DNA of 64,000 nt from HXMU1420-2 sp040830545 (lineage in GTDB: Bacteria; Pseudomonadota; Alphaproteobacteria; Rhodobacterales; Rhodobacteraceae), in contig JBFOMB010000002.1 of the NCBI GenBank assembly GCA_040830545.1, positions 1-64,000 on the forward strand, read 5' to 3'. Made by a program: the position numbers and the translations under genes. Shown in pieces: positions 33,031 to 41,999 of the stretch. The notes beneath the pieces were generated by a model that searched no databases, was not told the DNA's origin, and saw only the letters and a program-made list of their open reading frames with translations. The first letter of the stretch is position 1. The number at the start of each line of letters is the position of its first letter.

Positions 33031-35163
33031 TTACTGCGCAGCAAGCCGGGTCGACGGATCGCCACGGTGCCGTTCGACGGCGGCAACGTCGGCCTCGGCC
33101 TCCAGCATCAGGATTAGAGAGTGCAACTGTTCGGCATCGCGCATTTCAGCTGTGATCAAAAGGCGATAAAAATCCGGTTTGCGATCCAGAAACGCTAGGT
33201 CTGCAATATTGGCTTTCTTCTCTCCGAAAAGCGTGCAGATACGTCCCAGGACGCCTGCATCGTTGCCGATCGTGACATCCAACGTGGCGCCGTATTCCGC
33301 CGGGTGTGTGCCAGCGTGCCAATTCAGGTCGATCCAGCGGTCAGGCTCGTCTTCGAACTGGCTGAGCGTGTCGCAGTCGATGGCGTGAACGACCACGCCC
33401 TTGCCCCGGTGGGTGATCCCCACAATGCGTTCACCCGGCAAAGGCTGGCAGCACTTTGCGCGTTCAAATGACTGACCGGGCGAAAGACCAATCACGGCGC
33501 GCCCCATCGGGATTTTGTCCCCTTCGTCCGGAGCGAGGTCCGGATAAACCGCCTGCACCACGTCGTGGGCTGTCAGTTCCGCGCTGCCCAGGTTGGCCAG
33601 TAGCGCGTCGCGATCTTCCAGGCGCAGGTGTTTCGCGGCCGTATCCAACGCCTTGTCGGTGGCCTTTCGACCAACATGTTCAAATGCCGACCGCGCCAAT
33701 TCGTGACCAAGCCGAATGAACCGTTCACGGTCAACCTCGCGCAATGCCCTGCGAATGGCGGTGCGGGCCTTGCCCGTAACAGCGATTTCCAACCAGGTGT
33801 TCTGAGGTGTCTGGCCCTCGGCAGTGATAACCTCAACCGACTGGCCGTTCTTCAGGCGTGTCCACAGAGGCACACGGATGCCGTCCACCTTTGCCCCAAC
33901 GCAGGCCCCACCAATGCGCGTGTGGATCGCATAAGCGAAATCCAGTGGCGTCGCCCCGCGCGGCAGTTTCACCACGTCACCCTTGGGCGTGAAGCAGAAG
34001 ACCTGATCCGAATACATTTCCAGCTTCACAGCTTCGAGGAATTCGTCATGGTCCTCTTCGGCATCGAACTGTTCCGTCAGGCCAGCGATCCATTTGGCAG
34101 GATCAACGGCAAAGGGGTTTTGCACCCGCACACCATCGCGATAGGACCAATGGGCCGCAACGCCGGTTTCGGCCACATCATGCATGGCCTGCGTCCGGAT
34201 CTGAACTTCGACCCGCTTTCCGTCACGCCCCGACACCGTGGTGTGGATCGAGCGGTAGCCGTTGGTCTTGGGCTGGCTGATATAGTCCTTGAACCGCCCT
34301 GGCACCGCCCGCCAGCGCTGGTGGATCGCGCCAAGCGTCCGATAGCAATCGTCTTCGCTGAACGCGATGATGCGAAAGCCATAGATGTCAGAAAGGCGTG
34401 AAAAACCCTGATCCTTTTGCTGCATCTTCCGCCATATTGAATATGGTTTCTTCGCGCGCCCGATCACCTCGGCGTCGATCCCTGCCTTTTCCAGCTCGGT
34501 CCGCATGTCGCCAGTGATCCGGGGGATCACGTCGTCGGTTTCGCGTTGCAACGTGATGAAGCGACGCATGATAGATTGCCGCCCTTCGGGATTCAGAACG
34601 CGGAACGCCAAATCCTCCAGCTCCTCCCGCATCCATTGCATACCCATGCGCCCGGCCAATGGTGCAAAGATATCCATTGTCTCGCGCGACTTCTGAATTT
34701 GCTTTTCCGTTTTCAGCGCTTTGATGGTCCGCATGTTATGCAACCGGTCGGCGAGTTTTACGAGGATCACGCGAAGATCCTTTGACATCGCCATAAACAG
34801 TTTTCGGAAATTTTCGGCCTGTTTTGTTTCGGTGCTGGACAGCTGCAGGTTCGTCAGCTTGGTCACGCCGTCGACCAACATCGCGACCTCATCCCCGAAT
34901 CGGGCGGAGACCTCTGTATAGGACGCTTTGGTATCTTCTATCGTGTCATGTAACAGCGCGGTGATGATTGTTGCGTCATCCAAGCGTTGTTCGGTCAGGA
35001 TCGCGGCGACCTCTACCGGGTGGGAAAAATAGGGCTCTCCCGAGTGACGCAACTGGCCTTCGTGCATCTCCATGCCGAACGCGTAAGCGTCGGCAATACG
35101 TTCCGCGTTGGTTTTGGGGTTGTAGTTGCGGACCAGCGCAATCAGATCATCGACAGCAATCAT
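33031..35163 (-). CDS. relA: Bifunctional (p)ppGpp synthetase/hydrolase
   Basis: 710-residue RSH protein. The HD hydrolase domain carries HDTIEDT (72-78). The synthetase domain has GFRIIAFSEDD and RFKDYI near residue 290; this RxKD form is typical of bifunctional enzymes, whereas hydrolase-dead RelA has an acidic version. A TGS domain (VFCFTPKGDVVKLP) and a C-terminal ACT domain follow. It controls the stringent response. It follows rpoZ at 16 nt, and DUF2062 and pdxJ lie downstream. Confidence 0.96.
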   Translation of the reverse strand: MIAVDDLIALVRNYNPKTNAERIADAYAFGMEMHEGQLRHSGEPYFSHPVEVAAILTEQRLDDATIITALLHDTIEDTKASYTEVSARFGDEVAMLVDGVTKLTNLQLSSTETKQAENFRKLFMAMSKDLRVILVKLADRLHNMRTIKALKTEKQIQKSRETMDIFAPLAGRMGMQWMREELEDLAFRVLNPEGRQSIMRRFITLQRETDDVIPRITGDMRTELEKAGIDAEVIGRAKKPYSIWRKMQQKDQGFSRLSDIYGFRIIAFSEDDCYRTLGAIHQRWRAVPGRFKDYISQPKTNGYRSIHTTVSGRDGKRVEVQIRTQAMHDVAETGVAAHWSYRDGVRVQNPFAVDPAKWIAGLTEQFDAEEDHDEFLEAVKLEMYSDQVFCFTPKGDVVKLPRGATPLDFAYAIHTRIGGACVGAKVDGIRVPLWTRLKNGQSVEVITAEGQTPQNTWLEIAVTGKARTAIRRALREVDRERFIRLGHELARSAFEHVGRKATDKALDTAAKHLRLEDRDALLANLGSAELTAHDVVQAVYPDLAPDEGDKIPMGRAVIGLSPGQSFERAKCCQPLPGERIVGITHRGKGVVVHAIDCDTLSQFEDEPDRWIDLNWHAGTHPAEYGATLDVTIGNDAGVLGRICTLFGEKKANIADLAFLDRKPDFYRLLITAEMRDAEQLHSLILMLEAEADVAAVERHRGDPSTRLAAQ

Positions 35164-35179
35164 ATGGTCCGCACTCGCA

Positions 35180-35533
35180 TCAGCCCTGGCCTTGCGCCTC
35201 CATCAGCGCGCGCAACAGTTTTTCTTCGCTCATATCGTCCTCAGCGGGCTTGTCGGCCTCGGCCCCCATGAGCAGAGCCATCGAATCCTCTTCGGGTTCG
35301 TCAACCTCGATCTGCGTCTGATTCGACTCGATCAGGCGTTCCCGCAACTCGTCAGCCCCTTGCGTCTCGTCGGCAATCTCGCGCAGGGACACAACAGGAT
35401 TCTTGTCGTTGTCGCGATCTACAGTGATTGGAGCGCCTGCAGAAATCTCGCGCGCACGATGTGAGGCGAGCATCACCAGTTCGAACCGGTTCGGGACTTT
35501 GTCAACGCAATCTTCGACCGTCACACGGGCCAT
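35180..35533 (-). CDS. rpoZ: RNA polymerase omega subunit
   Basis: 117 residues: MARVTVEDCVDKVPNRFELVMLASHRAREI is the omega signature, followed by an acidic variable tail. Omega helps assemble RNA polymerase and in many bacteria forms part of a ppGpp site, consistent with relA next door. The ATG at 35533 has ggag upstream. Confidence 0.96.
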   Translation of the reverse strand: MARVTVEDCVDKVPNRFELVMLASHRAREISAGAPITVDRDNDKNPVVSLREIADETQGADELRERLIESNQTQIEVDEPEEDSMALLMGAEADKPAEDDMSEEKLLRALMEAQGQG

Positions 35534-35621
35534 GTGCACATCTCCAGAAACTGTGGGCCAGAGCCAGTTACTTAGTCTCGTTCGATCCTATTGACAAGCT
35601 ATGAATGGCTTCAAAACCGCG

Positions 35622-36230
35622 TCAAATAGGTCGAACGGACGCCCTTTCGGCCTCTGACAGGTCGGCAAGCATTTCCGCGACGGTGCGCCCTAACAGAGGA
35701 TGACGCCAATTCGGTGCGATATCGGCCAGCGGAACAAGCACAAAGGCACGGTCCTGCACACGGGGGTGGGGAAGTATCAAACGGTCCGGTGCAGCCTGCA
35801 TCTGTTGCGCAACCGGAAGGTCGACCCAAAGGCGTTGAGTGTGCTCGTCCGGCTCTACTCGATCACCCCATGCGATCAGGTCCAGGTCCAGGCTGCGCAT
35901 ACCCCAGCGCTGTACCCTCTCGCGACCGAATTCATGTTCAACTTCGTGCAAGACACGTAGAACATCCGCCGGGTGTCGCGACGTCATCAGCGAAAACGCG
36001 CCATTCACATAGTCGGGTCCGCTGCCTTCAGGAAAACACGGAGTGTTGAAAAAACGGCTGATCCGTTGTAGCTGAATAGTGTCGCGCGCGATGGATTTTA
36101 TAGCTTTCACAATGGTCTGGCTGGGTGACCCGACCGTTGAGTCAATGTTCCCGCCAACCGCGACAAGAGCTGCTGACCGGAATTCGGTCATTTTTGGCGG
36201 ATTTTCGCTACTGAATTGGTCTTGCGGCAT
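35622..36230 (-). CDS. folK: 2-amino-4-hydroxy-6-hydroxymethyldihydropteridine pyrophosphokinase
   Basis: About 202 residues. HPPK transfers pyrophosphate from ATP to the pterin alcohol in folate synthesis. Motifs: VAVGGNIDSTVGSP, FPEGSGPDYVNGAF, RWGMRSLDLDLIAWGD and LPHPRVQDRAFVLVPLADIAP. No clear ribosome site decides between ATGs at 36230 and 36191; the second also leaves the fold intact. It is divergent from the NYN gene. Confidence 0.93.
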   Translation of the reverse strand: MPQDQFSSENPPKMTEFRSAALVAVGGNIDSTVGSPSQTIVKAIKSIARDTIQLQRISRFFNTPCFPEGSGPDYVNGAFSLMTSRHPADVLRVLHEVEHEFGRERVQRWGMRSLDLDLIAWGDRVEPDEHTQRLWVDLPVAQQMQAAPDRLILPHPRVQDRAFVLVPLADIAPNWRHPLLGRTVAEMLADLSEAERASVRPI

Positions 36231-36323
36231 AGTTGAATACACTTAAATTAATCCCACCGTTTCGCCGCCCTTTATCACTCACGGAACACATTTTGGCGAA
36301 GCGTGTGACCGGAAGGACAATTT

Positions 36324-36893
36324 ATGTTTTATAAGGACGAACGGCTCGCGCTGTTCATTGACGGGTCGAATCTGTACGCCGCCGCGAAGGCGCTGGGATT
36401 CGATATCGATTACAAACTGCTCCGACAAGAGTTCATGCGCCGCGGGAAACTGTTGCGCGCGTTCTACTACACGGCGCTTCTGGAAAACGACGAATATTCA
36501 CCAATCCGGCCGCTGGTAGATTGGTTGCACTACAATGGCTTCACCATGGTGACCAAGCCGGCCAAGGAGTACACGGACTCCATGGGCCGCCGTAAGGTCA
36601 AGGGGAACATGGATATCGAGCTGGCCGTAGATGCAATGGAACTGGCGCCGCGCGTGGATCATATCGTCCTGTTTTCCGGAGATGGGGATTTCCGGCCACT
36701 GGTCGAGAGCCTGCAACGCCAGGGATGTCGAGTGTCAGTTGTATCGACGATCCGCAGCCAACCGCCTATGATTTCAGATGAGTTGCGCCGTCAGGCTGAC
36801 AATTTCATCGAGTTGGAAGAGCTGAAGGACGTGATCGGACGTCCGCCGCGCGAAATGCCGGAAGAGCGCAAGGTCGCTTTTGCGAACAAGTAG
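36324..36893 (+). CDS. NYN-domain (LabA/DUF88) nuclease-like protein
   Basis: 189 residues of the PIN-like NYN fold. The acidic pocket is visible in LFIDGSNLYAAAKALG, KVKGNMDIELAVDAM and FSGDGDFRPLVESLQ. NYN proteins are predicted RNA nucleases; the cyanobacterial LabA gene affects circadian output, but the role here is unknown. ggaaggac precedes the ATG at good spacing, and a strong terminator follows. Confidence 0.92.
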   Translation: MFYKDERLALFIDGSNLYAAAKALGFDIDYKLLRQEFMRRGKLLRAFYYTALLENDEYSPIRPLVDWLHYNGFTMVTKPAKEYTDSMGRRKVKGNMDIELAVDAMELAPRVDHIVLFSGDGDFRPLVESLQRQGCRVSVVSTIRSQPPMISDELRRQADNFIELEELKDVIGRPPREMPEERKVAFANK

Positions 36894-36916
36894 GCAGTTC
36901 ATTCCTGCTTTCATTC

Positions 36917-36958
36917 ACGCCGCGTACCGGTTTCAACCGTGCGCGGCGTTTTGCTTTT
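36917..36958 (+). terminator. Strong terminator of the NYN gene
   Basis: A long stem with acgccgcg / cgcggcgt outer arms and a nested cggtt / aaccg inner stem is followed by ttttgctttt. It overlaps the 3' end of the converging tetR gene, so it may stop both transcripts. Confidence 0.75.
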
Positions 36959-37505
36959 CCAAGTCCAGAAGGGTCAGCAGATGTTGCACGGTCGCCGCAC
37001 GCTCTGCTGTCGGAAGACTAGCGGCACCAATGTAGGTTGAGTAGGTGAGGCGCGCGTTTGCCTCTGCTTGTTTAGAAGTAACCCCGTCTCTTTCAAAAAG
37101 CTGCGACAGATACGCAAGGCGGGCGGCGTCGACCCGCTCCTGTGACCGCGCGACAAATTCCGCCCGCTGCGCCCAATCACGGATCGATATTTCTGCAAGT
37201 GGTCCGCCGTATGGCGCGTCCAGATCTGACATGACGAGGTCCATCAAAGCCGAAAGACGGTGCCTCGCAGATCCGCCCCCCTGCTCCACCATGTCAATGA
37301 TTGTCGCGGTAGCGGCCGTTTCCCAGTGGTCGATCATCCGGTTGTGGAGGTCCGCTACCGATTTGAAATGCCAGTAGAATGACCCCTTGCTCACCCCGAG
37401 CTCTCGCGCCAGCGGTTCAGCGCGAACAGCACCTTCACCGCCTGACAAAAGCGCCCGGAAACCTGCCTGAATCCAGTCCAGTGATGAGAGGCGTTGGGTT
37501 GTCAT
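36933..37505 (-). CDS. TetR/AcrR-family repressor
   Basis: 190 residues. The N-terminal helix-turn-helix (WIQAGFRALLSGGEGAVRAEPLARELGVSKGSFYWHFKSVADL) is followed by a helical ligand domain. It is divergent from a small membrane-protein gene, and the 90-nt gap holds a perfect 20-bp palindrome that is a likely operator. Local autorepression and control of the membrane protein are inferred. Confidence 0.92.
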   Translation of the reverse strand: MTTQRLSSLDWIQAGFRALLSGGEGAVRAEPLARELGVSKGSFYWHFKSVADLHNRMIDHWETAATATIIDMVEQGGGSARHRLSALMDLVMSDLDAPYGGPLAEISIRDWAQRAEFVARSQERVDAARLAYLSQLFERDGVTSKQAEANARLTYSTYIGAASLPTAERAATVQHLLTLLDLEKQNAAHG

Positions 37506-37550
37506 GTCGCACCATGCGCATGCGTATTGACTACAAGCAAGGCCCGTGCC

Positions 37551-37570
37551 TCCATACGGTACCGTATGGA
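37551..37570. promoter_or_regulatory. TetR operator: perfect 20-bp palindrome
   Basis: tccatacggtaccgtatgga is its own reverse complement. It lies 45 nt from the tetR start and 25 nt before the membrane-protein start. A TTGACT at 37527-37532 sits 18 nt upstream, so the palindrome overlaps the expected -10 of a rightward promoter, as usual for a TetR operator. Confidence 0.8.
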
Positions 37571-37595
37571 ATCAACTGATTGAAAGGATTTCCAA

Positions 37596-37994
37596 ATGAA
37601 CCGGCTACTTGCTTTGGCTGCCATCTTAATGGCCGGCACAACACTCCTTCACCTCATTGGCGGCGGCACTAGCGTCCACCAACCCTTGTTGAGTTCAGCC
37701 CCGGGGGACGAGATGGCCCTTTACGTCACGCTCCTTTGGCATTTTGCGTCGGCATTTCTGGCATTCTCGACACTTGCATTTGGCCTAGCCGCACTTGGGT
37801 GGCCACGCTGGTGGGATGTATCACTGGGATTGGCCGTTTTGACCGTAGGAATGGGCGTCATGTTCCTTGTTCTGGGACTGATACGGCTGGGCACGCCCTT
37901 TGCCACGCCGCAATGGGTCCTACTGATCCCGATTGGATTGATGGCACTTTGGCCCCTACGCACCCAGACAAAACTGCCCATCGCAAGGGGTTGA
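37596..37994 (+). CDS. Small membrane protein under TetR control
   Basis: 132 residues with four hydrophobic helices starting MNRLLALAAILMAGTTLLHLIGGG and ending VLLIPIGLMALWPL. I do not recognise a named family. The gene is divergent from tetR with the operator between, so its product may be the regulated output, for example in efflux or envelope adaptation. aaaggat precedes the ATG. Confidence 0.8.
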   Translation: MNRLLALAAILMAGTTLLHLIGGGTSVHQPLLSSAPGDEMALYVTLLWHFASAFLAFSTLAFGLAALGWPRWWDVSLGLAVLTVGMGVMFLVLGLIRLGTPFATPQWVLLIPIGLMALWPLRTQTKLPIARG

Positions 37995-38051
37995 GGCATC
38001 TGGACATATGGTCTGAAATCACTAGGTAGCGGTCATGCGATGGAGGCCGTC

Positions 38052-39002
38052 ATGACCGCACCCCCTCTGACCTTGTATCTGGCTGCTCCGCGCGGATTCT
38101 GCGCGGGCGTAGACCGTGCGATCAAAATCGTTGAGATGGCGCTCGAAAAATGGGGCGCGCCTGTCTACGTGCGCCACGAGATCGTGCATAACAAATTCGT
38201 GGTCGATGGCCTGCGCGACAAGGGCGCGGTGTTTGTCGAGGAACTGGATGAATGTCCGGATGACCGGCCCGTCGTTTTCTCCGCCCATGGCGTACCGAAA
38301 TCGGTTCCGGCAGAAGCGGCAAAGCGCGAGATGCTGTTTGTCGATGCGACCTGTCCGCTGGTGAGTAAGGTCCATATCGAGGCACAACGCCATTCCGAAA
38401 AGGGCCTGCAAATCGTGATGATCGGCCATGCGGGTCACCCGGAAACGGTGGGCACCATGGGTCAGTTGCCTGATGGCGAGGTACTGTTGGTGGAAACGCC
38501 CGAGGATGTGACCTCGTTGGAGGTGCGTAACCCGTCCAGTTTGGCCTATGTCACCCAAACGACGCTGAGCGTGGATGACACGGCGGACATTGTGGCGGCG
38601 CTGCAGGCCCGTTTTCCGGCCATTGTCGGCCCACACAAGGAAGACATCTGCTACGCCACGACCAACCGCCAGGAAGCGGTCAAGGCGATGGCCCCACTGA
38701 TCGACGCCATGCTGGTGGTTGGCGCACCGAACTCGTCCAACTCGCGCCGATTGGTCGAAGTGGGAAAACGCGCGGGATGCTCCTACGCACAATTGGTGCA
38801 AAGGGCCACCGACATCGACTGGCGCGCGCTGGACGGGATCAAAAGCGTCGGCATTACCGCAGGCGCTTCCGCACCCGACGTTTTGATCACCGAAGTGATT
38901 GACGCATTTCGCGCGCACTACGATGTGACGCTGGAGCAGGTGGAAACCGCCAAGGAAACCGTGGAATTCAAAGTGCCACGTGTGCTGAGGGTTCCGGCCT
39001 GA
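38052..39002 (+). CDS. ispH: 4-hydroxy-3-methylbut-2-enyl diphosphate reductase
   Basis: 316-residue Fe-S enzyme that makes IPP and DMAPP at the end of the MEP pathway. Cluster cysteines are in RGFCAGVDRA and DATCPLVSKVH; APNSSNSRRLVEV and VGITAGASAPDVL are family motifs. The start is the ATG at 38052, with ggagg 5 nt upstream; the ATG at 38040 is part of that ribosome site. A repeated palindrome follows the stop. Confidence 0.96.
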   Translation: MTAPPLTLYLAAPRGFCAGVDRAIKIVEMALEKWGAPVYVRHEIVHNKFVVDGLRDKGAVFVEELDECPDDRPVVFSAHGVPKSVPAEAAKREMLFVDATCPLVSKVHIEAQRHSEKGLQIVMIGHAGHPETVGTMGQLPDGEVLLVETPEDVTSLEVRNPSSLAYVTQTTLSVDDTADIVAALQARFPAIVGPHKEDICYATTNRQEAVKAMAPLIDAMLVVGAPNSSNSRRLVEVGKRAGCSYAQLVQRATDIDWRALDGIKSVGITAGASAPDVLITEVIDAFRAHYDVTLEQVETAKETVEFKVPRVLRVPA

Positions 39003-39041
39003 GTGAAAGCCGACGGACCTGTGCACAAATCAGAGGTAGAG

Positions 39042-39062
39042 GCCCCGGATCAGGTCCGGGGC
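39042..39062. repeat. Intergenic palindromic repeat, copy 1
   Basis: gccccgga-tcagg-tccggggc, preceded by gag and followed by tgcgtt, 40 nt after ispH. A near-identical copy lies after rnhA at 42463. It resembles REP-like elements. Confidence 0.75.
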
Positions 39063-39161
39063 TGCGTTACGTCTGGCGGCGACCTTGGATCAGGTTTGCG
39101 AACTGAGGAAACCTTCTGATAGCGTGTCGCCCATGCCGCCGTTGCTTTCAGGAGCCCTGCC

Positions 39162-39758
39162 GTGACAGATAATGAAACCGTCAGTGTCTATGATGCCCGT
39201 GCCAGGGACTACGCCGACCTGACTGACACGACCGGACGGGTTGACCCATCCTTGACCGCCTTCATGACGGCTGTCCCTGCAGGCGGCACGGTTCTGGATT
39301 TGGGATGCGGCCCTGGTGCGGCCTCTGCCACGATGGCTGACAATGGGTTCACAGTAGAGGCGACCGATGCCTCGGCGGAAATGGTGGCACTGGCCAACCG
39401 GCACAGCGGCGTGACAGCGCGCGTGGCCGTGTTCGAGGACATCGTGGATGACTGCGTTTATGATGGCATCTGGGCCAATTTCAGCCTGCTGCATGCCCCA
39501 CGGGAAAATATGCCAAGGCACTTGCAAGCGCTTCACCGCGCGCTGCGTCCCGGGGGCACTTTCCACATCGGCACAAAACTGGGTGAAGGCGAACAGCGCG
39601 ACGGGATCGGGCGATTCTACACCTACTACACGGATGCCGAGTTGAGCGGGTTGCTGGAGACGGCTGGATTCGTGATCGACAACCGTCGGTTCGGCCAAGA
39701 CATAGGCCTGGATGGAACAATGGCGGATTGGATCTGCATTCTGTCGCACAAAACTTGA
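39162..39758 (+). CDS. Class I SAM-dependent methyltransferase
   Basis: 198 residues. The SAM loop VLDLGCGPGAASATM is followed by EATDASAEMVALA, FEDIVDDCVYDGIWANFSLLH and LRPGGTFHIGTKLGEG, all standard for methyltransferase type 11/25 domains. The start is a GTG at 39162. Small-molecule substrate, not predictable. It ends 50 nt before the caspase-like gene and may share its transcript. Confidence 0.9.
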   Translation: MTDNETVSVYDARARDYADLTDTTGRVDPSLTAFMTAVPAGGTVLDLGCGPGAASATMADNGFTVEATDASAEMVALANRHSGVTARVAVFEDIVDDCVYDGIWANFSLLHAPRENMPRHLQALHRALRPGGTFHIGTKLGEGEQRDGIGRFYTYYTDAELSGLLETAGFVIDNRRFGQDIGLDGTMADWICILSHKT

Positions 39759-39807
39759 ATTCAGGTTTTTCGTGACATTCGAGCTTGCTGCCGACAAGCT
39801 TTCGCTC

Positions 39808-41961
39808 ATGATTGGTGCTTTGCGTATCGGATGGGTCAGTGTTTGGCTGACGATGTGCATTGCCCCTGCGTTTGCGCAACAAACTCAGGAGCAAGCGTTT
39901 CAACGGCTGGCCGAGTATGTGGTGTCGCAGTTTTACGGACTTCAGGAGTCACTTGTCCCAACACCCTCAGCCGGGCCCGGCTGCGACTACTCAGCACCGG
40001 GGCGCACGCATGCAATTGTCATGGGTGCGGCGGATGCAGGCACGATGAAACCTCGCATGCTAGGCGGGTCCGAGAATTCTGCTGCATTGGTCGAGGCAAC
40101 ACTGACCCATATCGGGGTCGCACCCGACCGTATTTCGACCCTTACCGGTCAGCAGGCAACGCGTGACGGTTTGACGAAAGCACTGACGACACTTCGCCAG
40201 AACGTGAATTGCACCGATACCGTATTCCTCTACCTCACCGCCGTAATGACCAGTACTCGTTTGCTGACCCAGCAACTCTACGGCAGCGACGAACCACGGG
40301 ATTGGATCGAGGAAGGTGCGGACACCAACGCGACATTGCGCGCCATTTCCGCGGCAAGCCCCTTCATCCTGTTCAACATCACCGATGACCGCCCCAACGA
40401 CCTGTTGTCCGCGCAGGCCCTGACCGACATCGTGACCGACCTGCGTAACCGGTCGGCCCACGTAACTCTGGTTCTGGATACGGCTTTTGCCGGGTTGTTT
40501 GACTTGCAGGAACGGCAGGCGCGACGGGATCCCAGGGCTCTCTGGTCCGCGTCGCTGTCCGAAACGTTGCCACAGATCATGCTGAACAGCGGCGCAGGCG
40601 CGTTTTCGCTGCACTACACGGCGGATGCGTTTTCCTATGCCGCCCAGTGGCAGTTGCCCAAAGGCGCGCCTGATGCGCGAGTCTACAGCGTGTTTGCCTA
40701 TAAACTGGCGGCGGCACTTTATGCGGATGAGGCCCCCACAACCGCCTCCATTGCCCGCGAGATCAAGAAGCTGCGGTTCGGCGAGCGGACAGCGGAATAT
40801 GAAAACCACCAGATTGAATCGACCGATCCCGGCGCGCCGATCTTTGCGGAGCTTGGCGTCGTTTTTCCGGCCCCGCCAGAACCGGCGCCAGAGCAACCAC
40901 CGCTGACGGATGTGATCCGCATCCTGTCGCCCACCCCATCTCGATCCGCCGCGCCACTGGACACCCCTGTGCTGGAGATCAAAGGACAGGTGGTATGGCC
41001 GGAACAGACGATGATCGTACTGGTCGACCGGGCGCAGGCCCTATCGCGGCCTGACGGGACGTTCAGCCACGAAATCGAACTGGAACCGGGGCTGAACAGC
41101 ATCGAGATTGTAGCCCTGACCCGGGACAACCAGCAACACCGCAAGGTGCTGGAGTTCACCTTTGAAGGCGACGCACAAGCGCTGACAGGAACCGGACAGC
41201 GCTATGCGATCCTGATCGCGAACCAGAACTACGGGGCCAGTTCCGGCATGCCGTCCCTGACCACACCATTTGCAGACATTGACGCGATTGGTGAGGAACT
41301 GACCGGGCGGTTCGGTTTTCGAACCGAGGCTGATCTGCCTGATGGCGGGTTACTGCCACTGGTCCTACGCGATGCCAGCCGTTCCGAGATCGAGACGCTG
41401 CTGTTCCGCATGTCCCAGATCGCGGGTGAGAAAGACACGGTGCTGATCTACTATGGCGGCCATGGCATCTATGAGCAGATGACGGATACCGCGTTCTGGG
41501 TACCATCGGATGCGGTGGCGGGTGTGCCACCGACCTACTTGTCTGCATCTTCGATTTCCGAAGCGTTGCTGCGCCTCCAGGCCGGAAACGTGTTGGTCGT
41601 GTCAGACAGTTGTTATTCCGGTGCGTTGATGCGAGCAGCCCCAACTGATGGACCGGGTGCGGACGAGGATCGTTTGCGCGCCCTGCAACGGCTTGCTGAC
41701 AAACGGTCGCGCGTCCTAATCACCTCGGGTGCAAACGAACCAGTGGCGGATCAGGGCGGTGATGGGCATTCCGTTTTTGCCCGCGCGTTCCTGAATGGGT
41801 TGAGGCAGTCCGAGCGTGACGTGTTTTCCGCCCGCGAATTGTTTGACCGGGACATCCTGCCCTTTGTTGTCGGACGGTCCGGGCAGGAACCACAATATCG
41901 CCCCATTGCGAGGTCTGGGCACGAAGGCGGAGACGTGGTTTTTGTGGCTCAGGGTGGTTGA
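39808..41961 (+). CDS. Secreted tandem caspase-like protein (dead plus active domain)
   Basis: 717 residues with a signal peptide (MIGALRIGWVSVWLTMCIAPAFA). A first caspase-like domain (about 45-350) keeps the fold motifs (HAIVMGAADAG, TGQQATRDGL, HVTLVLDTAFAGLF) but has YLTAV where the catalytic His loop should be (142-146) and Ala226 in place of Cys. A linker domain (about 365-455, RILSPTPS to KVLEFTF) looks Ig-like. The second domain is intact, with His552 in YYGGHGIYE and Cys602 in VSDSCYSG. Probable periplasmic peptidase of C14 type with unknown target; the first domain may be regulatory. The start at 39808 exposes the signal peptide. Confidence 0.87.
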   Translation: MIGALRIGWVSVWLTMCIAPAFAQQTQEQAFQRLAEYVVSQFYGLQESLVPTPSAGPGCDYSAPGRTHAIVMGAADAGTMKPRMLGGSENSAALVEATLTHIGVAPDRISTLTGQQATRDGLTKALTTLRQNVNCTDTVFLYLTAVMTSTRLLTQQLYGSDEPRDWIEEGADTNATLRAISAASPFILFNITDDRPNDLLSAQALTDIVTDLRNRSAHVTLVLDTAFAGLFDLQERQARRDPRALWSASLSETLPQIMLNSGAGAFSLHYTADAFSYAAQWQLPKGAPDARVYSVFAYKLAAALYADEAPTTASIAREIKKLRFGERTAEYENHQIESTDPGAPIFAELGVVFPAPPEPAPEQPPLTDVIRILSPTPSRSAAPLDTPVLEIKGQVVWPEQTMIVLVDRAQALSRPDGTFSHEIELEPGLNSIEIVALTRDNQQHRKVLEFTFEGDAQALTGTGQRYAILIANQNYGASSGMPSLTTPFADIDAIGEELTGRFGFRTEADLPDGGLLPLVLRDASRSEIETLLFRMSQIAGEKDTVLIYYGGHGIYEQMTDTAFWVPSDAVAGVPPTYLSASSISEALLRLQAGNVLVVSDSCYSGALMRAAPTDGPGADEDRLRALQRLADKRSRVLITSGANEPVADQGGDGHSVFARAFLNGLRQSERDVFSARELFDRDILPFVVGRSGQEPQYRPIARSGHEGGDVVFVAQGG

Positions 41962-41999
41962 CGGTTGCGGCCCAGCGGCGGGCCGGATAACCGCAGCAC

